Shown here: positions 11,201-22,299 of the stretch, in pieces | Numbering within the stretch: position 1 is the first letter of the stretch | Layout of the letters: every line of letters starts with the position of its first letter | Assembly: GCF_030704535.1 (NCBI RefSeq) | Contig: NC_081812.1 | Span: 23,597,501-23,661,500 of the forward strand | Direction: 5' to 3' | Source of the DNA: Vitis vinifera | Lineage: Eukaryota; Streptophyta; Magnoliopsida; Vitales; Vitaceae | Length of the DNA stretch: 64,000 bases | Program-made: the position numbers and the translations under genes | The notes under the pieces: model-generated | Told to the model about the DNA's origin: nothing | Databases searched by the model: none | What the model saw: the letters and a program-made list of their open reading frames with translations, nothing else

Positions 11201-13093
11201 AGGAGACATTTTGAATTGTTCTTCTATTTTATTGATTTCTGATTTTCCTTTTGTTATGGTTTGAATTTGATTCTTAGTTTGATTAATACCATTAATATTG
11301 AGTTTATCTAATCTAATTTGTATTTCTTTTAACATTATTTCTGTTGGTGTGGCTAATTGAATATTTGATTTTGCAGCATTTATAGGAATAATAAAAGGTT
11401 GATCTGAACACTTAGAAGATGATGATGACGAAGATGATGATGATGATAAAGTTGAAGAAACTTTTGAAGAAAATTGTAATTTTGATGTTGTTTCTCCTAT
11501 CCTCTCTCTCGGGACAGAAGAAAACAAAAATTGAGAAATTTTTGTTGTCTGTTGATTCACATGTTGAAGAGAATGATTTGTATAATTTAATTGTTGTTGA
11601 ATTTGTCTAATGTCTTTGTAAATTATGGGACTTTGTTCATCTTTAGTTCTTGGAATTTTAAAGGGTGATGCAGAAATTGAATTATTGTCAAAATTGAATT
11701 GATGATTATTTAAGGGTGGTTGTGAACCTAATTCTGAGGTTATTGTTAAAATTCTTTTTTGAATATTTTCTGAGTGTTTTAAGGCTAATTGGTGTCCTTC
11801 TTTATCTCTTAAAGTTATAATTTGTTTTCTTTGTTTTTTAAGTTTGAAAAACCAATAGAAAAAGGGAATAGTAATTTTCTTTTGATTCATATATTTTTCA
11901 TATTGTTTTCTTAGTGCATTTCTAGTTTGAGGAGGAAATGTTTGAAAATAAACTCTTTTTGAATCATTTTTAGGAGAAAAATAATCTGATTTTATCCATT
12001 CTATATTAGGAGTAAAAGGAGTCTTTTTGTAATTTTTCTTATGAATTATGTTGACTTGATTAGGAAACATATCTGAATGAGTAGGAGACACAGGAGGAGA
12101 TTCATTTTGTTGATAAACAGGAATAGGAATTTTTGGAGTAAAATTGACACTATTTAAGCTAGCATTTGAAGTAGAAGGTCTTGAAGACACGAAATCTTGA
12201 TTGAAAGAATATCTAGATGCTGGAGAAAATTCTATTTGAATAGTACCATCAGTATGTTGAATAATTTTTGAAGGAGTTGTTAAAGGTTTAATAGGTTTTG
12301 GATGAGTTAAATCTTTTAATTCCCATTGACTCCCTTGAGTAATTTCATTCCATTTTAATTTCTTAGGAACAAAAGCTTGGGTATTATTAGGATTATATTG
12401 TAATAATAATGTTTCATCCTTGACAGATTGACATATGGCTCTAGGATTTAATTGAGTAGTCATGACTTTATAATATATCCTATAAATTATTGCTATAGTT
12501 TGAGCTTTTTCTACAAAATTCATATTTTTAGTTTTAATATTTAAAGTTAAACTAGAAAGTATACTAGGATCATTTATGTTCATAGAAAAGTTTGGAAAAC
12601 AATTAAAATAAATAGGACCATTAGCAAGGTTTGAATCTATCATGCTAAGTATTGAATCAGTAAAATTTATAGATCTAGCATCTCTAAGGCATGTAAATAC
12701 AGGAATATCTAATCCTAGCCTAAATAAAGGTTTTATAGCAACTTGAACTAATCCTATATGAATATAATTGAATTTCTTCCTATGATGATTAATAGTATTT
12801 TGACTTAACAATTGAAGACTTTCTAAATTTTGATTAAGAGATATAGTTTTTTCTTCAGTTTTTATTGAATAATTTTGATTAAATTCAAAATTTCCTTGTT
12901 GATATATTGTATTAATTTTCATGTGAGGAATTGACCAATTATGAAGTTGACTCTCTATTTGAGCAATATTTATTTCTTGACTATTAACTATATTTTGAGT
13001 GAGTGATGATGCAGATGATGATGCAGAACTATCATTAGACCCAAGTGTTTTGGAAGAACTACCTCTACTTAATCTCCTAAAAATATTACTCAT
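8280..13093 (-). pseudogene. Component-B polyprotein, copy 2 (inverted, nearly intact)
   Basis: ATG at 13093, stop TAA at 8282-8280, about 1600 codons. Compared with copy 1 there is one 1-bp deletion at about 10420-10430, in an A/G run after the coat-protein core, which shifts the frame and ends it at 10397. The original frame resumes and runs open to 8280. Content is as in copy 1: movement protein, coat protein, CCHC knuckle (about 10165-10210), duplicated 67-residue unit, and the full C-terminal tail that copy 1 lacks. A cluster of Cys and His residues lies around 8905-8990. Protease, RT and RNase H are absent. Only a handful of amino-acid differences separate it from copy 1, for example K for E and R for K. 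Confidence 0.9.
9552..9953 (-). repeat. 201-bp in-frame tandem duplication inside component-B ORF, copy 2
   Basis: Units are 9552-9752 and 9753-9953, the counterpart of 6060-6461. The frame is maintained through both units. Confidence 0.95.
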
Positions 13094-13575
13094 TGTCACA
13101 GAAAATAATCACAATTTTATCCTTAATTAATTCAGATAATTTCCTGAACAGGGACCACCACAAGCGGATCAACACGGGACTTACGCTCCTTCTGCCCTTA
13201 AACACCGCTTATCACAGGCTGACCAAACCGTTCACAGGAAATTCAACCCGAACTAAGTCAGGACTAAATGTGCGATTAATCACTGTTCCAACTCGTAACA
13301 CCACTCGGTTCTCAAGCAGAAAATGGCTCTGATACCATTTGCACCCAGGACATACAACAGTTCGTGCACGCAGTAATTAAATCTGTCTAATTAACTCCAA
13401 GCATAAAAACAGAAATATTTAATGTCTAATACTGTCTAATTTATTGCAGAAATTTAAGCATAATAACACAAATATTTGAATCTGAAAATATTGTTTATTG
13501 AAAATATACCTTGATTACAGAGAGCTGATGACTACAAGTTGTTGACAGCAGAGGAATGACTCTAAGAAAATTAAA
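13094..13575 (-). promoter_or_regulatory. Component-B leader of the inverted copy, with primer-binding site
   Basis: This leader precedes ATG 13093 and contains the primer-binding site at 13325-13337 (minus) and AATAAA at 13494-13499 (minus). Positions 13391-13575 repeat 7635-7819 at an offset of 5756 bp. The inverted copy therefore carries a short terminal redundancy, and the B genome unit is about 5.76 kb. At about 13575 the sequence switches, within an A-rich stretch, to component A in plus orientation. Confidence 0.85.
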
Positions 13576-13867
13576 ACAAAAACAAAAACATCAACAGAAA
13601 CATCAAAAACAACAAAGATAGAAAATCCAAAAGAAATCAAAAAGATAAATGTAATATCTTCAAAAGTAGATAAGCAAATATTTTTTGATGTTGTAGACAA
13701 AATTCAAGATGAAGAAATACAAAGAACTTATTTACAAAATTTAAAAAATTTAATTCTCACTGAAAATCCAAATAAAACTCAAGACATCAAACCCAATCAA
13801 TATTCAATGGATGAAATTTATAATAGATTCAAAAAGACTCAAAGGCCAATAACCATTAAAGACTTGG
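13576..13867 (+). repeat. About 292-bp direct duplication between the two A fragments, left copy
   Basis: 13576-13867 matches 16321-16612 at an offset of 2745 with no visible difference. The two component-A fragments overlap over this stretch but lie in permuted order, with the middle of the genome first and the beginning second. They were therefore joined from separate or circular molecules. Confidence 0.85.
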
Positions 13868-15299
13868 AAGAAGAAATAAAAGAAATAAAAAGTCAAATAA
13901 ATCAATTAAAATTAGATAATGAAAAAATAAAATTAGAAAATGATCAAATAAAACAAGAGAATGAACAAATTAGAAACGTAATACAATATAAACAAGATTT
14001 AGATGAAACTTCTGAAAACCAAGAACCAGGAATAATAATACCTAATAAAATAACTCCTATAGAATCATTTATAAATACAATATCAAAAATAGATTTTCAA
14101 AGATGGTATACAAATGTAAAACTCATAGTTGAAGATTTTGAAATAGAAATAGTAGCATTAATAGACTCAGGAGCTGATATGAATTGTATTCAAGAAGGAA
14201 TAATTCCTACTAAATATTATGAAAAAACAGGACAAGAACTTTTTGCTGCTAATAAAGGAAAATTAGAAATAGAATATAAACTTCAAAATGTTCATATATG
14301 TCAAGATAATTATTGTTTTAGAACTCAATTTATTTTAGTACAAAATATGTCTGAACCTTTAATATTAGGAACCCCTTTTATTACCTTACTCTATCCTTTT
14401 CAAGTAAATGATGAAGGTGTCAAAACTACAATATTAGGAAATACCATATTTTTTCCCTTTATATATCCATTAACTAAAAAAGAAATGCATCAAGTTCAAA
14501 GTGATTCAATAAACAAGAATATAAATTTAATTCAAAGAAAGAAAGCTCATATAAATTATCTATCAAAAGAAATTCAATATAAAAAGGTAGATGAACAACT
14601 CTTAGAAGATAAAGTTCAAAAGAAAATTAAAGAGAATCAAGATCTTTTTCAAAATGAAATTTGTTCTGATCTTCCTAATGCTTTTTGGTCAAGAAAGAAA
14701 CATGAGATAAGTTTGCCTTACATTCAAAATTTTGATGAGTCCAAAATTCCTACTAAGGCTAGGCCGATTCAAATGAATGAAAAACTTTTAGAATATTGTA
14801 AACAAGAAATTGATTCATTATTAAAAAAGAAATTAATTAGACCCTCAAAATCTCCTTGGAGTTGTGCCGCTTTTTATGTTCAAAATGCTGCTGAGATAGA
14901 AAGAGGAGCACCTAGATTAGTCATTAATTATAAACCTTTAAATAAAGTATTACAATGGATAAGATACCCTATTCCTAATAAGCAAGATTTACTTAAAAGA
15001 CTTCATAGTTCTGTCATTTATTCAAAATTTGATATGAAATCAGGATTCTGGCAGGTTCAAATTAGAGAAGAAGATAGATACAAAACTGCTTTTACTGTCC
15101 CTTTTGGTCATTATGAATGGAATGTCATGCCTTTTGGTCTCAAAAATGCCCCTTCTGAATTTCAAAATATTATGAATGATATTTTCAATCCTCATTTTCA
15201 ATTCATAATTGTGTATATTGATGATGTTTTAGTATTTTCTGATTCATTAGAAAAACATTTTATTCATTTGAAAAAGTTTTTTAATGTCATTAAAGCAAA
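13576..15299 (+). pseudogene. Component-A polyprotein fragment: coiled coil, aspartic protease, reverse transcriptase
   Basis: An open frame enters without its own start and runs through a Lys/Thr-rich stretch and a heptad-like coiled coil (13867-13990, EEEIKEIKSQINQLK type). It then reaches an aspartic protease with LIDSGADMNC at about 14158-14187 and a reverse transcriptase. RT blocks seen are a primer-grip-type segment near 14930, KFDMKSGFWQV near 15025, FGLKNAPSEFQ near 15135, and YIDDVLVFSDS at about 15213-15243. The fragment is cut inside the RT thumb at about 15295-15302 and joined to a leader, so the RNase H domain is missing. No movement protein or CCHC knuckle is seen on this component. 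Confidence 0.92.
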
Positions 15300-15543
15300 T
15301 GGTATCAGAGCCATTTTCTGCTTGAGAACCGAGTGGTGTTACGAGTTGGAACAGTGATTAATCGCACATTTAGTCCTGACTTAGTTCGGGTTGAATTTCC
15401 TGTGAACGGTTTGGTCAGCCTGTGATAAGCGGTGTTTAAGGGCAGAAGGAGCGTAAGTCCCGTGTTGATCCGCTTGTGGTGGTCCCTGTTCAGGAAATTA
15501 TCTGAATTGATTAAGGATAAAATTGTGATTATTTTCTGTGACA
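15300..15543 (+). promoter_or_regulatory. Component-A leader with primer-binding site
   Basis: The primer-binding site TGGTATCAGAGCC is at 15300-15312. From there to the ATG at 15544 the leader is almost base-for-base identical to the component-B leader (2675-2918). I noticed one difference downstream of the site (GAATTGATT for GAATTAATT) plus the altered base in the copy-1 site. Identity continues into the first codons and then fades, so the shared block acts as a common region of two otherwise different molecules. Confidence 0.88.
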
Positions 15544-16612
15544 ATGAGTAATATTATTAGGGAATTAAGTAGAAATAGTTCTTCCAGATCTCTTAGGTCC
15601 CATGATAGTTCTGCATCTGCATTAAATAATTCTGCATATAATTTAGAAAGTTCTTCATATAAGATAATGAGATTTTCAAATGCATCTACTGCATCATCAT
15701 CTGCATCATTACCTGCTGCATCATTAGCTGCATCATCATGGTGTCATCACATAAAATTTAATAATTCAAAATTTAATGAAGAATTAAATCAAATAGAAAA
15801 TCAACTAAAAAATAGTTCAAACTTTGTTCCTGAAATTTCTCTTTTTGAAGAAGAGTCTGAGTCAAAAATTTTCTATCATGATAAACCTCCTTTAAACATA
15901 AATATCATTAGGAAAAGATACATTAAAAGAAATCCTTTTGTTCCTGAAGTAGAATTAATTAAAGCAAATTATTTTTCTCCTGAAAATACTGCAAAAAGAA
16001 ATTATTTTCAACAACTTCCTCCTCAAGTTAGAAATGCATTAAGAAAACAATATGAAAAATATATGCAACAAGTTAAAATGACTATTCCTTTTTTCCTTTG
16101 GTTTTTCAAATATAGGAAACCCCTTAAAAGAATTGCAACATTAACTTCAAGAAAAGCAATAGAAAATTCTCCACATAATAAAAAATTGGTAGAACAACAA
16201 AAACCAAATCCAGAAGAGTCAAGTAAAGAATCAAAAGAAGAATCAAGTGAAACAAAATTTAATCAAATTTTGTTTTCTTCTGCCCCGGGAGAGGTGGAGG
16301 AAACAGAAACAAAAACAAAAACAAAAACAAAAACATCAACAGAAACATCAAAAACAACAAAGATAGAAAATCCAAAAGAAATCAAAAAGATAAATGTAAT
16401 ATCTTCAAAAGTAGATAAGCAAATATTTTTTGATGTTGTAGACAAAATTCAAGATGAAGAAATACAAAGAACTTATTTACAAAATTTAAAAAATTTAATT
16501 CTCACTGAAAATCCAAATAAAACTCAAGACATCAAACCCAATCAATATTCAATGGATGAAATTTATAATAGATTCAAAAAGACTCAAAGGCCAATAACCA
16601 TTAAAGACTTGG
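15544..16612 (+). pseudogene. Component-A polyprotein, N-terminal fragment
   Basis: The ATG at 15544 opens a frame with an N-terminus related to component B (MSNIIRELSRNSSS versus MSNIFRRLSRGSSS) and an Ala/Ser-rich segment. A block related to B follows (FSPEN..., RNALRKQYEKYMQQ, IPFFLWFF), then a Lys/Thr-rich repeat and the start of the coiled-coil region. Compared with B, the movement-protein region is missing between the N-terminus and the RNALRKQYEKYM block, and no coat-protein core is present. The fragment stops at 16612, where host DNA resumes, with a one-base overlap (A, 16613). Confidence 0.88.
16321..16612 (+). repeat. About 292-bp direct duplication between the two A fragments, right copy
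   Basis: Counterpart of 13576-13867; its right end is the right boundary of the viral block. Confidence 0.85.
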
Positions 16613-16880
16613 ATTTTTATTATTTTTCTATTGTTTTTTAAGAAAATTTATATTTAAATTTGTTCATGAATCGTTATTCAATTATGAATTTAATATAATA
16701 AAAGTAATTTAATTTAGATAAAATAAATCCATAAATTATATTTAATTGTAGGAATAAGAGAAGACAAGATATCATATTTAATAAGAAATACATATACTTA
16801 TAATATGGTTTTTAATGAAATATTATATTTAGTTTGTAAAATAAAATAAATAAAATAAATGAAATATATATTATTTCTTA
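16613..16880 (+). repeat. 268-bp direct repeat flanking the viral block, right copy
   Basis: Matches 1739-2006. Host DNA continues at 16881 with sequence unrelated to what follows 2006, so the pre-insertion site would have carried one copy. Confidence 0.9.
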
Positions 16881-19800
16881 ATGTTTAAAATAAAAATATA
16901 TTTATCTGGTTAAATTGATTTGAAAACAATTTTCTATTTTTAAAAATAGAGAGTTGCTTTTAAATTTTTTTAACACTGTTTGGTCATTGTTATTAGAAAC
17001 TATTTTTAAAAATATAAATGAAATAAATAACAATTTTTAAAGAATAAGTAAAAGTTGGTTTTTACTATTTTTAAAAATAAAAGAAAAACATTAAAAATTT
17101 ATTATAAAAAAACAAATAAAATTGAACATTATATTATTCTCTTTCACTATTTACAATCTAATATCTATACTAAAATAATTTAAATTACAAATAATTTTTT
17201 GAATTTCTTTTAACTCATCTCAAATTTTTTCATTAACCAAATAAATTTAAAATGAAATTGTATTTTATATATAAATTTTGTTAATTTTTTAATAACATTA
17301 GTAATACTGAGAATAGTTCAAAACTCAAAAACTGATTTACTTAATACTAAAAAGTCATAAAACTAGATAACATTAGTATGCAATAAACCAATATTTATAT
17401 TAAATGTCTTAGCGTATTTTTACAAATTTTTTATTAAACAAATAAACTTCAACTTAATATGCTAAATTCATTAATAAGTATAATAACATTTAAAAATAAT
17501 TTAAAACCCAAATAATAAACCTATTAATATAAAAAATTTATGGATAAAAACTGGTCTCGATCAATAATGAGTCTAATAATTTTTAAAAATAAATTAAAAC
17601 TCAAATAATGATCCACTTAATACCATAATTTTATGGACAAAAATTGGACAAAAATATTTTTCTTTTACATAAAATCATTATTTTCTAGTTTTTTTTAACT
17701 AGGCAATTAAACTCCAAGATAAAACAAAAATTAATTTATTTGATTCATTGACAAGTTTAGTCATTTTTAAAAATAATTCGAAACTTAGTGAATAACTCAT
17801 TAACTCTATGAATTTATGGATAAAAATTGATTTATAATGACTCAATTATTATTATTATTTTTGTGTATAATTATATTTTCATAAAATTTTTCACTATAAA
17901 AATCAACTTGAAATCAAGTGACACTTTGTATTAATTCTATTAATGAGTTTATTTATTTTTTTAAATAATTAAAAACTTAAATTTTTTTATAGATAGGGTC
18001 ATTAAAAAAATAATAAATCAAAACTGATATATTATGAGTCATGACAACATTATTATTTTGTTCACACAAATATATGTTTAGGTAAATAAATTATAAAATA
18101 AGTAAGACATAATTAATAATTTTAATTATTTAATAGTTTAAAAAATTTATAAATAATTTTGAATTCAAAAAAATGATTTAAGTAATTATAGATTAAATTA
18201 AAATATTTTACAATATTATGTTCATAATTGAGTACTAAATGTGTATATGAAATGAAAACTTGAATCATTTATATATTAAAAAAATTACATGTTATTCATT
18301 ATTTATTTTAAATAAAATATTATTATAAATTACTATTATTCATTTTTAACAAAAAAAAACTGCATTATGTTTCTAAAATATACTAAGATAATATTTTTTT
18401 TTTTAATTTATGATTTTATTATAATTATATTATTCATGTTTTACTATAATTTTTTATTTTAATTTGTAATTACAAAATTATTTTATTTTTTAATAAGACT
18501 TGAATTAAATTGAATTTATAATTTGTAAATTGAATTTGCAATGTTTTTACAATGCCAAAAAAAAACAACTTATCTAAACAGATTTCTTGTTTTTTTTTTT
18601 TTTTTTTTAAACCCGTTTTTAAAAATAACTTGTTAAATACATTTGTAATACTTATTTAAAAAATGAAAATAATTTTGAAATTTGAAATGGCTCAAAAACT
18701 TGTACCTTCAGGCTTTTGATTGTTCATTTTTTATGTAAAAACTCACGCAAAAGAAAATAAGGGAGATAATTTGAATCACTTTTGATAAATAAAATTTAAA
18801 TATTAATTAAAATAAATAACTTAATACTTAATAACATCTACACATCAATAAAAAATAAATATCCAAATACCTAAGTTACATTCAACCCGATCCACATTTT
18901 CATTACCTTTCATGTTTATCTTTTAATATATATATATATTTTTTTCTATTTAATGATTAAAGTGTTGAAGAATATAGCATTCGCCTTAATTCATAAGAAA
19001 AGGAAAAAGAAAAGTCAACTACGACCGAGTCATACCATTTTAGGACACGTGGCATACAAGTGATACAACTATCCTTATGCCCACAAACGTGGACTAGCAG
19101 ATGTTACGGTTCAATGGTCGCAGTTATTTGAAACGTACATAAATAACCCTAACTGTATTCAGATGTTACAGGTTAAACCTTGAAAGAAAACGCGAAATTT
19201 CAGGTTATAGAGATGTTTTTCCTATTTATGATTTTTTAATCGATAGAAGGTTGGAAATTTGAACCATGTGTCGTTTTTTCCATTAAAATATTAAAAATAT
19301 TGATCATATTTTTAAATCCTATGATTTTGTTCAAGGATTTTAATATGGTATTAAATATAATTATCCCACACCTCTCCCGTGGGTGCTATTATGACTTAAA
19401 ATGATATATAAAAACTATAAAATTAACTGCAAAACTTTTAATCATCCTATGAAAAAAATTATCATTATCCTATGGAATGTATAGATTCATAAAAATCGAA
19501 CATTTTTTAGAAAATTCAACTAAACTCGTTTCTCATTATAGAGAAAGCTACTTGAAACTTCTAAAATGTTTTACATTATACAATTAAATTCCAGTTAAAA
19601 AATAGAGAATAGAATTGCATCATGATAGGTTATTAGAGACTCTAATGAAACTATAAAAAATATTACTAGTAGGCATATAGGCAATGCTTTGATAAATATT
19701 ATGAAATGTATGACTTTAATAAATGATATATTATCCATAAAGAGCGATGAGTTTTTAAGCTTAGAGACTGAAAGTTGCTAAAAAATAATAATAAATTGTT

Positions 19801-20400
19801 ATAATAAGAAAATAATAATATTTATAATTCTATTATGTTATTAATGGAGTATATCTCAAACTCGTAATATAAATATTTAGGATTGTTGATATTGAGAAAC
19901 AAATAAAACAACAAGTTACTTAATTGAGAAAAAATATTTGTAATATGGAGTGGGTTATTTGATGGTCAAATATTTTTAAAGATGTCACAAAATTTGATTT
20001 TGAGGATTGTCATCATTCATGTTTTAATCGAATTTACAAATTTTTTTTATAAAAAAAATAAAAATATTTATAAGTTTTAGTGATTCAATGATAATAGAAG
20101 TATGATGTTAGCATAAATATACAACCTATATGTGATTAAAATTTAAAAATAATGAAAAAATGTTTAAAATGTTAATTTTTTAAAACTTATAATATCAATA
20201 AAATATAAATATACTAATATTTTAAATTTTATTAAAAAATATTTATATCCGAGAGATAAAAAATTAGAATTAAATTTTTTCTATATTTCAAAATGATTTA
20301 TTTATGTGGGTCCAAATTTTGATGATTTTTAATTACTAGTGGAAATAGAGAAGAGAGTCGGCCCATTTCAAAATTAATTATAATTATGAATAATGAAGCC
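16881..20400. other. AT-rich intergenic region
   Basis: About 3.5 kb, strongly AT-rich, with no gene or clear element seen. It contains scattered poly(A)/poly(T) runs (for example about 18590-18608) and repeated short TTTTTAAAAATAA-type motifs. Confidence 0.6.
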
Positions 20401-20540
20401 TTTAATTGAGTAGGTCTGTAGGTGAAGCAACACCCAAGATTCTACTGTTACTGATATACTATTATTTTATTATATCGTTTGAGAATTTTTTATTTATTTT
20501 TCTACGACGACTTTTTTCCCTTCAAAATACAGCCAGTAGA

Positions 20541-20679
20541 CACGTGGGAGGGTGGATCCGTGGCTCTGTCTATAAATATAATACATACCCGTGAGGTCCG
20601 CGATCCGCGTTAAGGAAATGGCAGTTTGGTAATATTCTAGAGGTCGAGCACCAAACTTTTAGACTTCCATTCTATATAA
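20541..20679 (+). promoter_or_regulatory. Promoter region of the penta-EF-hand gene
   Basis: A G-box CACGTG lies at 20541-20546. TATA-type motifs follow at about 20569-20579 (CTATAAATATA) and 20673-20679 (TATATAA). The second is 60 bp before the ATG, so a start near 20700 is most likely. A G-box suggests bZIP/bHLH control, for example by stress or ABA; this is inferred only. Confidence 0.5.
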
Positions 20680-20738
20680 CTCTCCTTGAGGCTTCAGCTT
20701 TCTCCCGATTAGAAACCCTCGATTCGTCTTTTAGGAAA

Positions 20739-22168
20739 ATGTCTGGATATCCACACGCGCCTCCAGGTCACGGCTACGGCTACGGTGCGCCGCCGCCGGC
20801 GCAGCCTTACTCTGCAACTCCATATGGTGCGCCGGCGCCACAAGGCTACCAACCGTACGCCCCCGTGGCCACACCCTATGGTGCTCCATCGGCGCCGTAC
20901 GCAGCCCCAGGAGAGAAACCCCCTAAGGAGAACAAGCCCCACGGAGGCTCCAGCCACCAACCTCCGCCATCGTCCATGGGAGGGTATCCGCCTTCGGCGC
21001 CGGGGTTCGGAAGTCCCTTCGCGTTGCTTGTGCCGTCGGCTTTTCCTCCGGGGACGGACCCCAACGTGGTGGCATGCTTCCAGATGGCGGACCAGGACGG
21101 TAGTGGGTTCATCGACGATAAGGAGTTGCAGGGGGCTTTGTCTTCTTACAATCAGAGGTTCAGCCTCCGAACTGTTCATCTTCTCATGTATCTCTTCACC
21201 AACAGTAACGCCCGAAAGATCGGTGAGTTTTTTGGGTTTCGTTCACTGTTTCGGATTTTCAATCTTTGAGCATCGTGAAAATGAGAGGTCTATAGCTTAG
21301 TTTAAGGATTTTGTTGGACAACTGAAAAAATATCTTGCAAACAGCATTAAAATCACCACAATACCCCCTCCAAGTGCCCAAATATTACATGCACAAAGGC
21401 AGGTGTAGTAGGACAGGTGTTGTTGGAATTTATTCCACGCGTTTGTAGATAAAGTAGCTTTACTGAAAGGTTGGTGTGGGCCATGGCCGTCTTTGAAGTC
21501 TGAACTAATATATATATGGTTTTTTGAATGAATGGATGGAAAAACAGGCCCCAAGGAATTCACAGCTGTGTTTTACAGTCTTCAGAATTGGAGGGTAAGT
21601 AAATAAGTGTTTGAATTTAGGAATTATTTATAGAGAGTATGGATGATGAATTTGAATGGGTTGCAAAATTGTCAGGCGATATTTGAGAATTTTGACAGGG
21701 ACCGTAGTGGGAAAATCGAAGCTGGGGAGCTGAGAGAGGCACTGATGAGCCTAGGATTTGCTGTTTCGCCAGTGGTTTTGGATTTGCTGCTTTCCAAGTT
21801 TGATAAGAGTGGAGGCAGAAACAAGGCTATTGAATATGATAATTTTATTGAGTAGGTGGTTTCAACTTTTTGTATATTGAATTTTTCTTAATTTTAATTT
21901 TGATTTTGATTACTTATCATCTTTTTGTTCCATGCAGGTGCTGTCTCACGGTAAAGGTAAGCAAAGTGGGTGTGTGTGTGTAATAGCAATAGCAATAGCG
22001 CAGTGCAGCAGTGGGTTTTGGGTTTGGGTTTGGAATTAAACAATGTGTTGTTATTTGTGACAGGGGCTGACAGAGAAATTCAAGGAGAAGGATAGCTCGT
22101 TCTCTGGTTCCGCAACCTTCAGTTATGAGAATTTTATGCTCACCGTCTTGCCATTTCTTATTGCTTAG
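20739..22168 (+). CDS. Penta-EF-hand calcium-binding protein (CML49/50-like)
   Basis: Five exons by splice sites and frame: 20739-21222, 21548-21594, 21676-21851, 21938-21956, 22064-22168, giving 276 residues. The N-terminal 100 residues are rich in Gly, Pro, Tyr and Ala (PYGAPAPQGYQPYAP type). Penta-EF-hand repeats follow, including a clear loop DQDGSGFIDDKE at residues 118-129 and DRDRSGKIEAGE at about 184-195; later hands are degenerate. This architecture is that of plant relatives of ALG-2/sorcin (Arabidopsis CML49 and CML50 class). Such proteins bind calcium and associate with membranes or partners through the Pro/Gly-rich tail. All introns are GT-AG. The GC-rich first exon contrasts with AT-rich surroundings. 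Family certain, exact orthologue not. Confidence 0.9.
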
Positions 22169-22284
22169 TAACATCACATGTAAACTATGGTCTATGGTTT
22201 TTAGTTTTTAGACTGCTGGAATGTTGTTTTTCTGTAATTTCCTGCTTTCCTTTTTTTATCTGTATGACCCGTGTTAGTCACCAT

Positions 22285-22290
22285 AATAAA
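22285..22290 (+). terminator. AATAAA poly(A) signal of the penta-EF-hand gene
   Basis: AATAAA lies 117 bp after the stop codon at 22168, a usual spacing for plant 3' UTRs. Confidence 0.5.
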
Positions 22291-22299
22291 AGCTTTTAG

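Larger units (their letters stand above)
2007..16612. mobile_element. Composite endogenous pararetrovirus (Caulimoviridae) insertion
   Basis: The block contains only viral sequence, in this order: 3' fragment of component B (plus), B copy 1 (plus, 3' deleted), B copy 2 (inverted, more than one genome unit long), middle fragment of component A with protease and RT (plus), and 5' fragment of component A (plus). Diagnostic features are a 30K-type movement protein, a coat protein with a CCHC zinc knuckle, a DSG aspartic protease, an RT with YIDD, and initiator-Met-tRNA primer-binding sites TGGTATCAGAGCC. There is no integrase and no LTR, as expected for plant pararetroviruses, which integrate passively. 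The best family placement is petuvirus/florendovirus-like. All reading frames are broken or truncated. Confidence 0.9.

Noticed and set aside
2007-16612. Interpretation of the viral block as an LTR retrotransposon
   Set aside because: No LTRs and no integrase are present. The movement protein, the promoter/poly(A) arrangement and the coat protein are caulimovirid. The 268-bp flanking repeats are host DNA without TG..CA ends or viral content.
20709-21179. 156-codon Arg-rich ORF antisense to exon 1 of the penta-EF-hand gene, and a second plus-strand frame
   Set aside because: Shadow frames of a GC-rich exon; the sense frame has clear EF-hand motifs and splice continuity.
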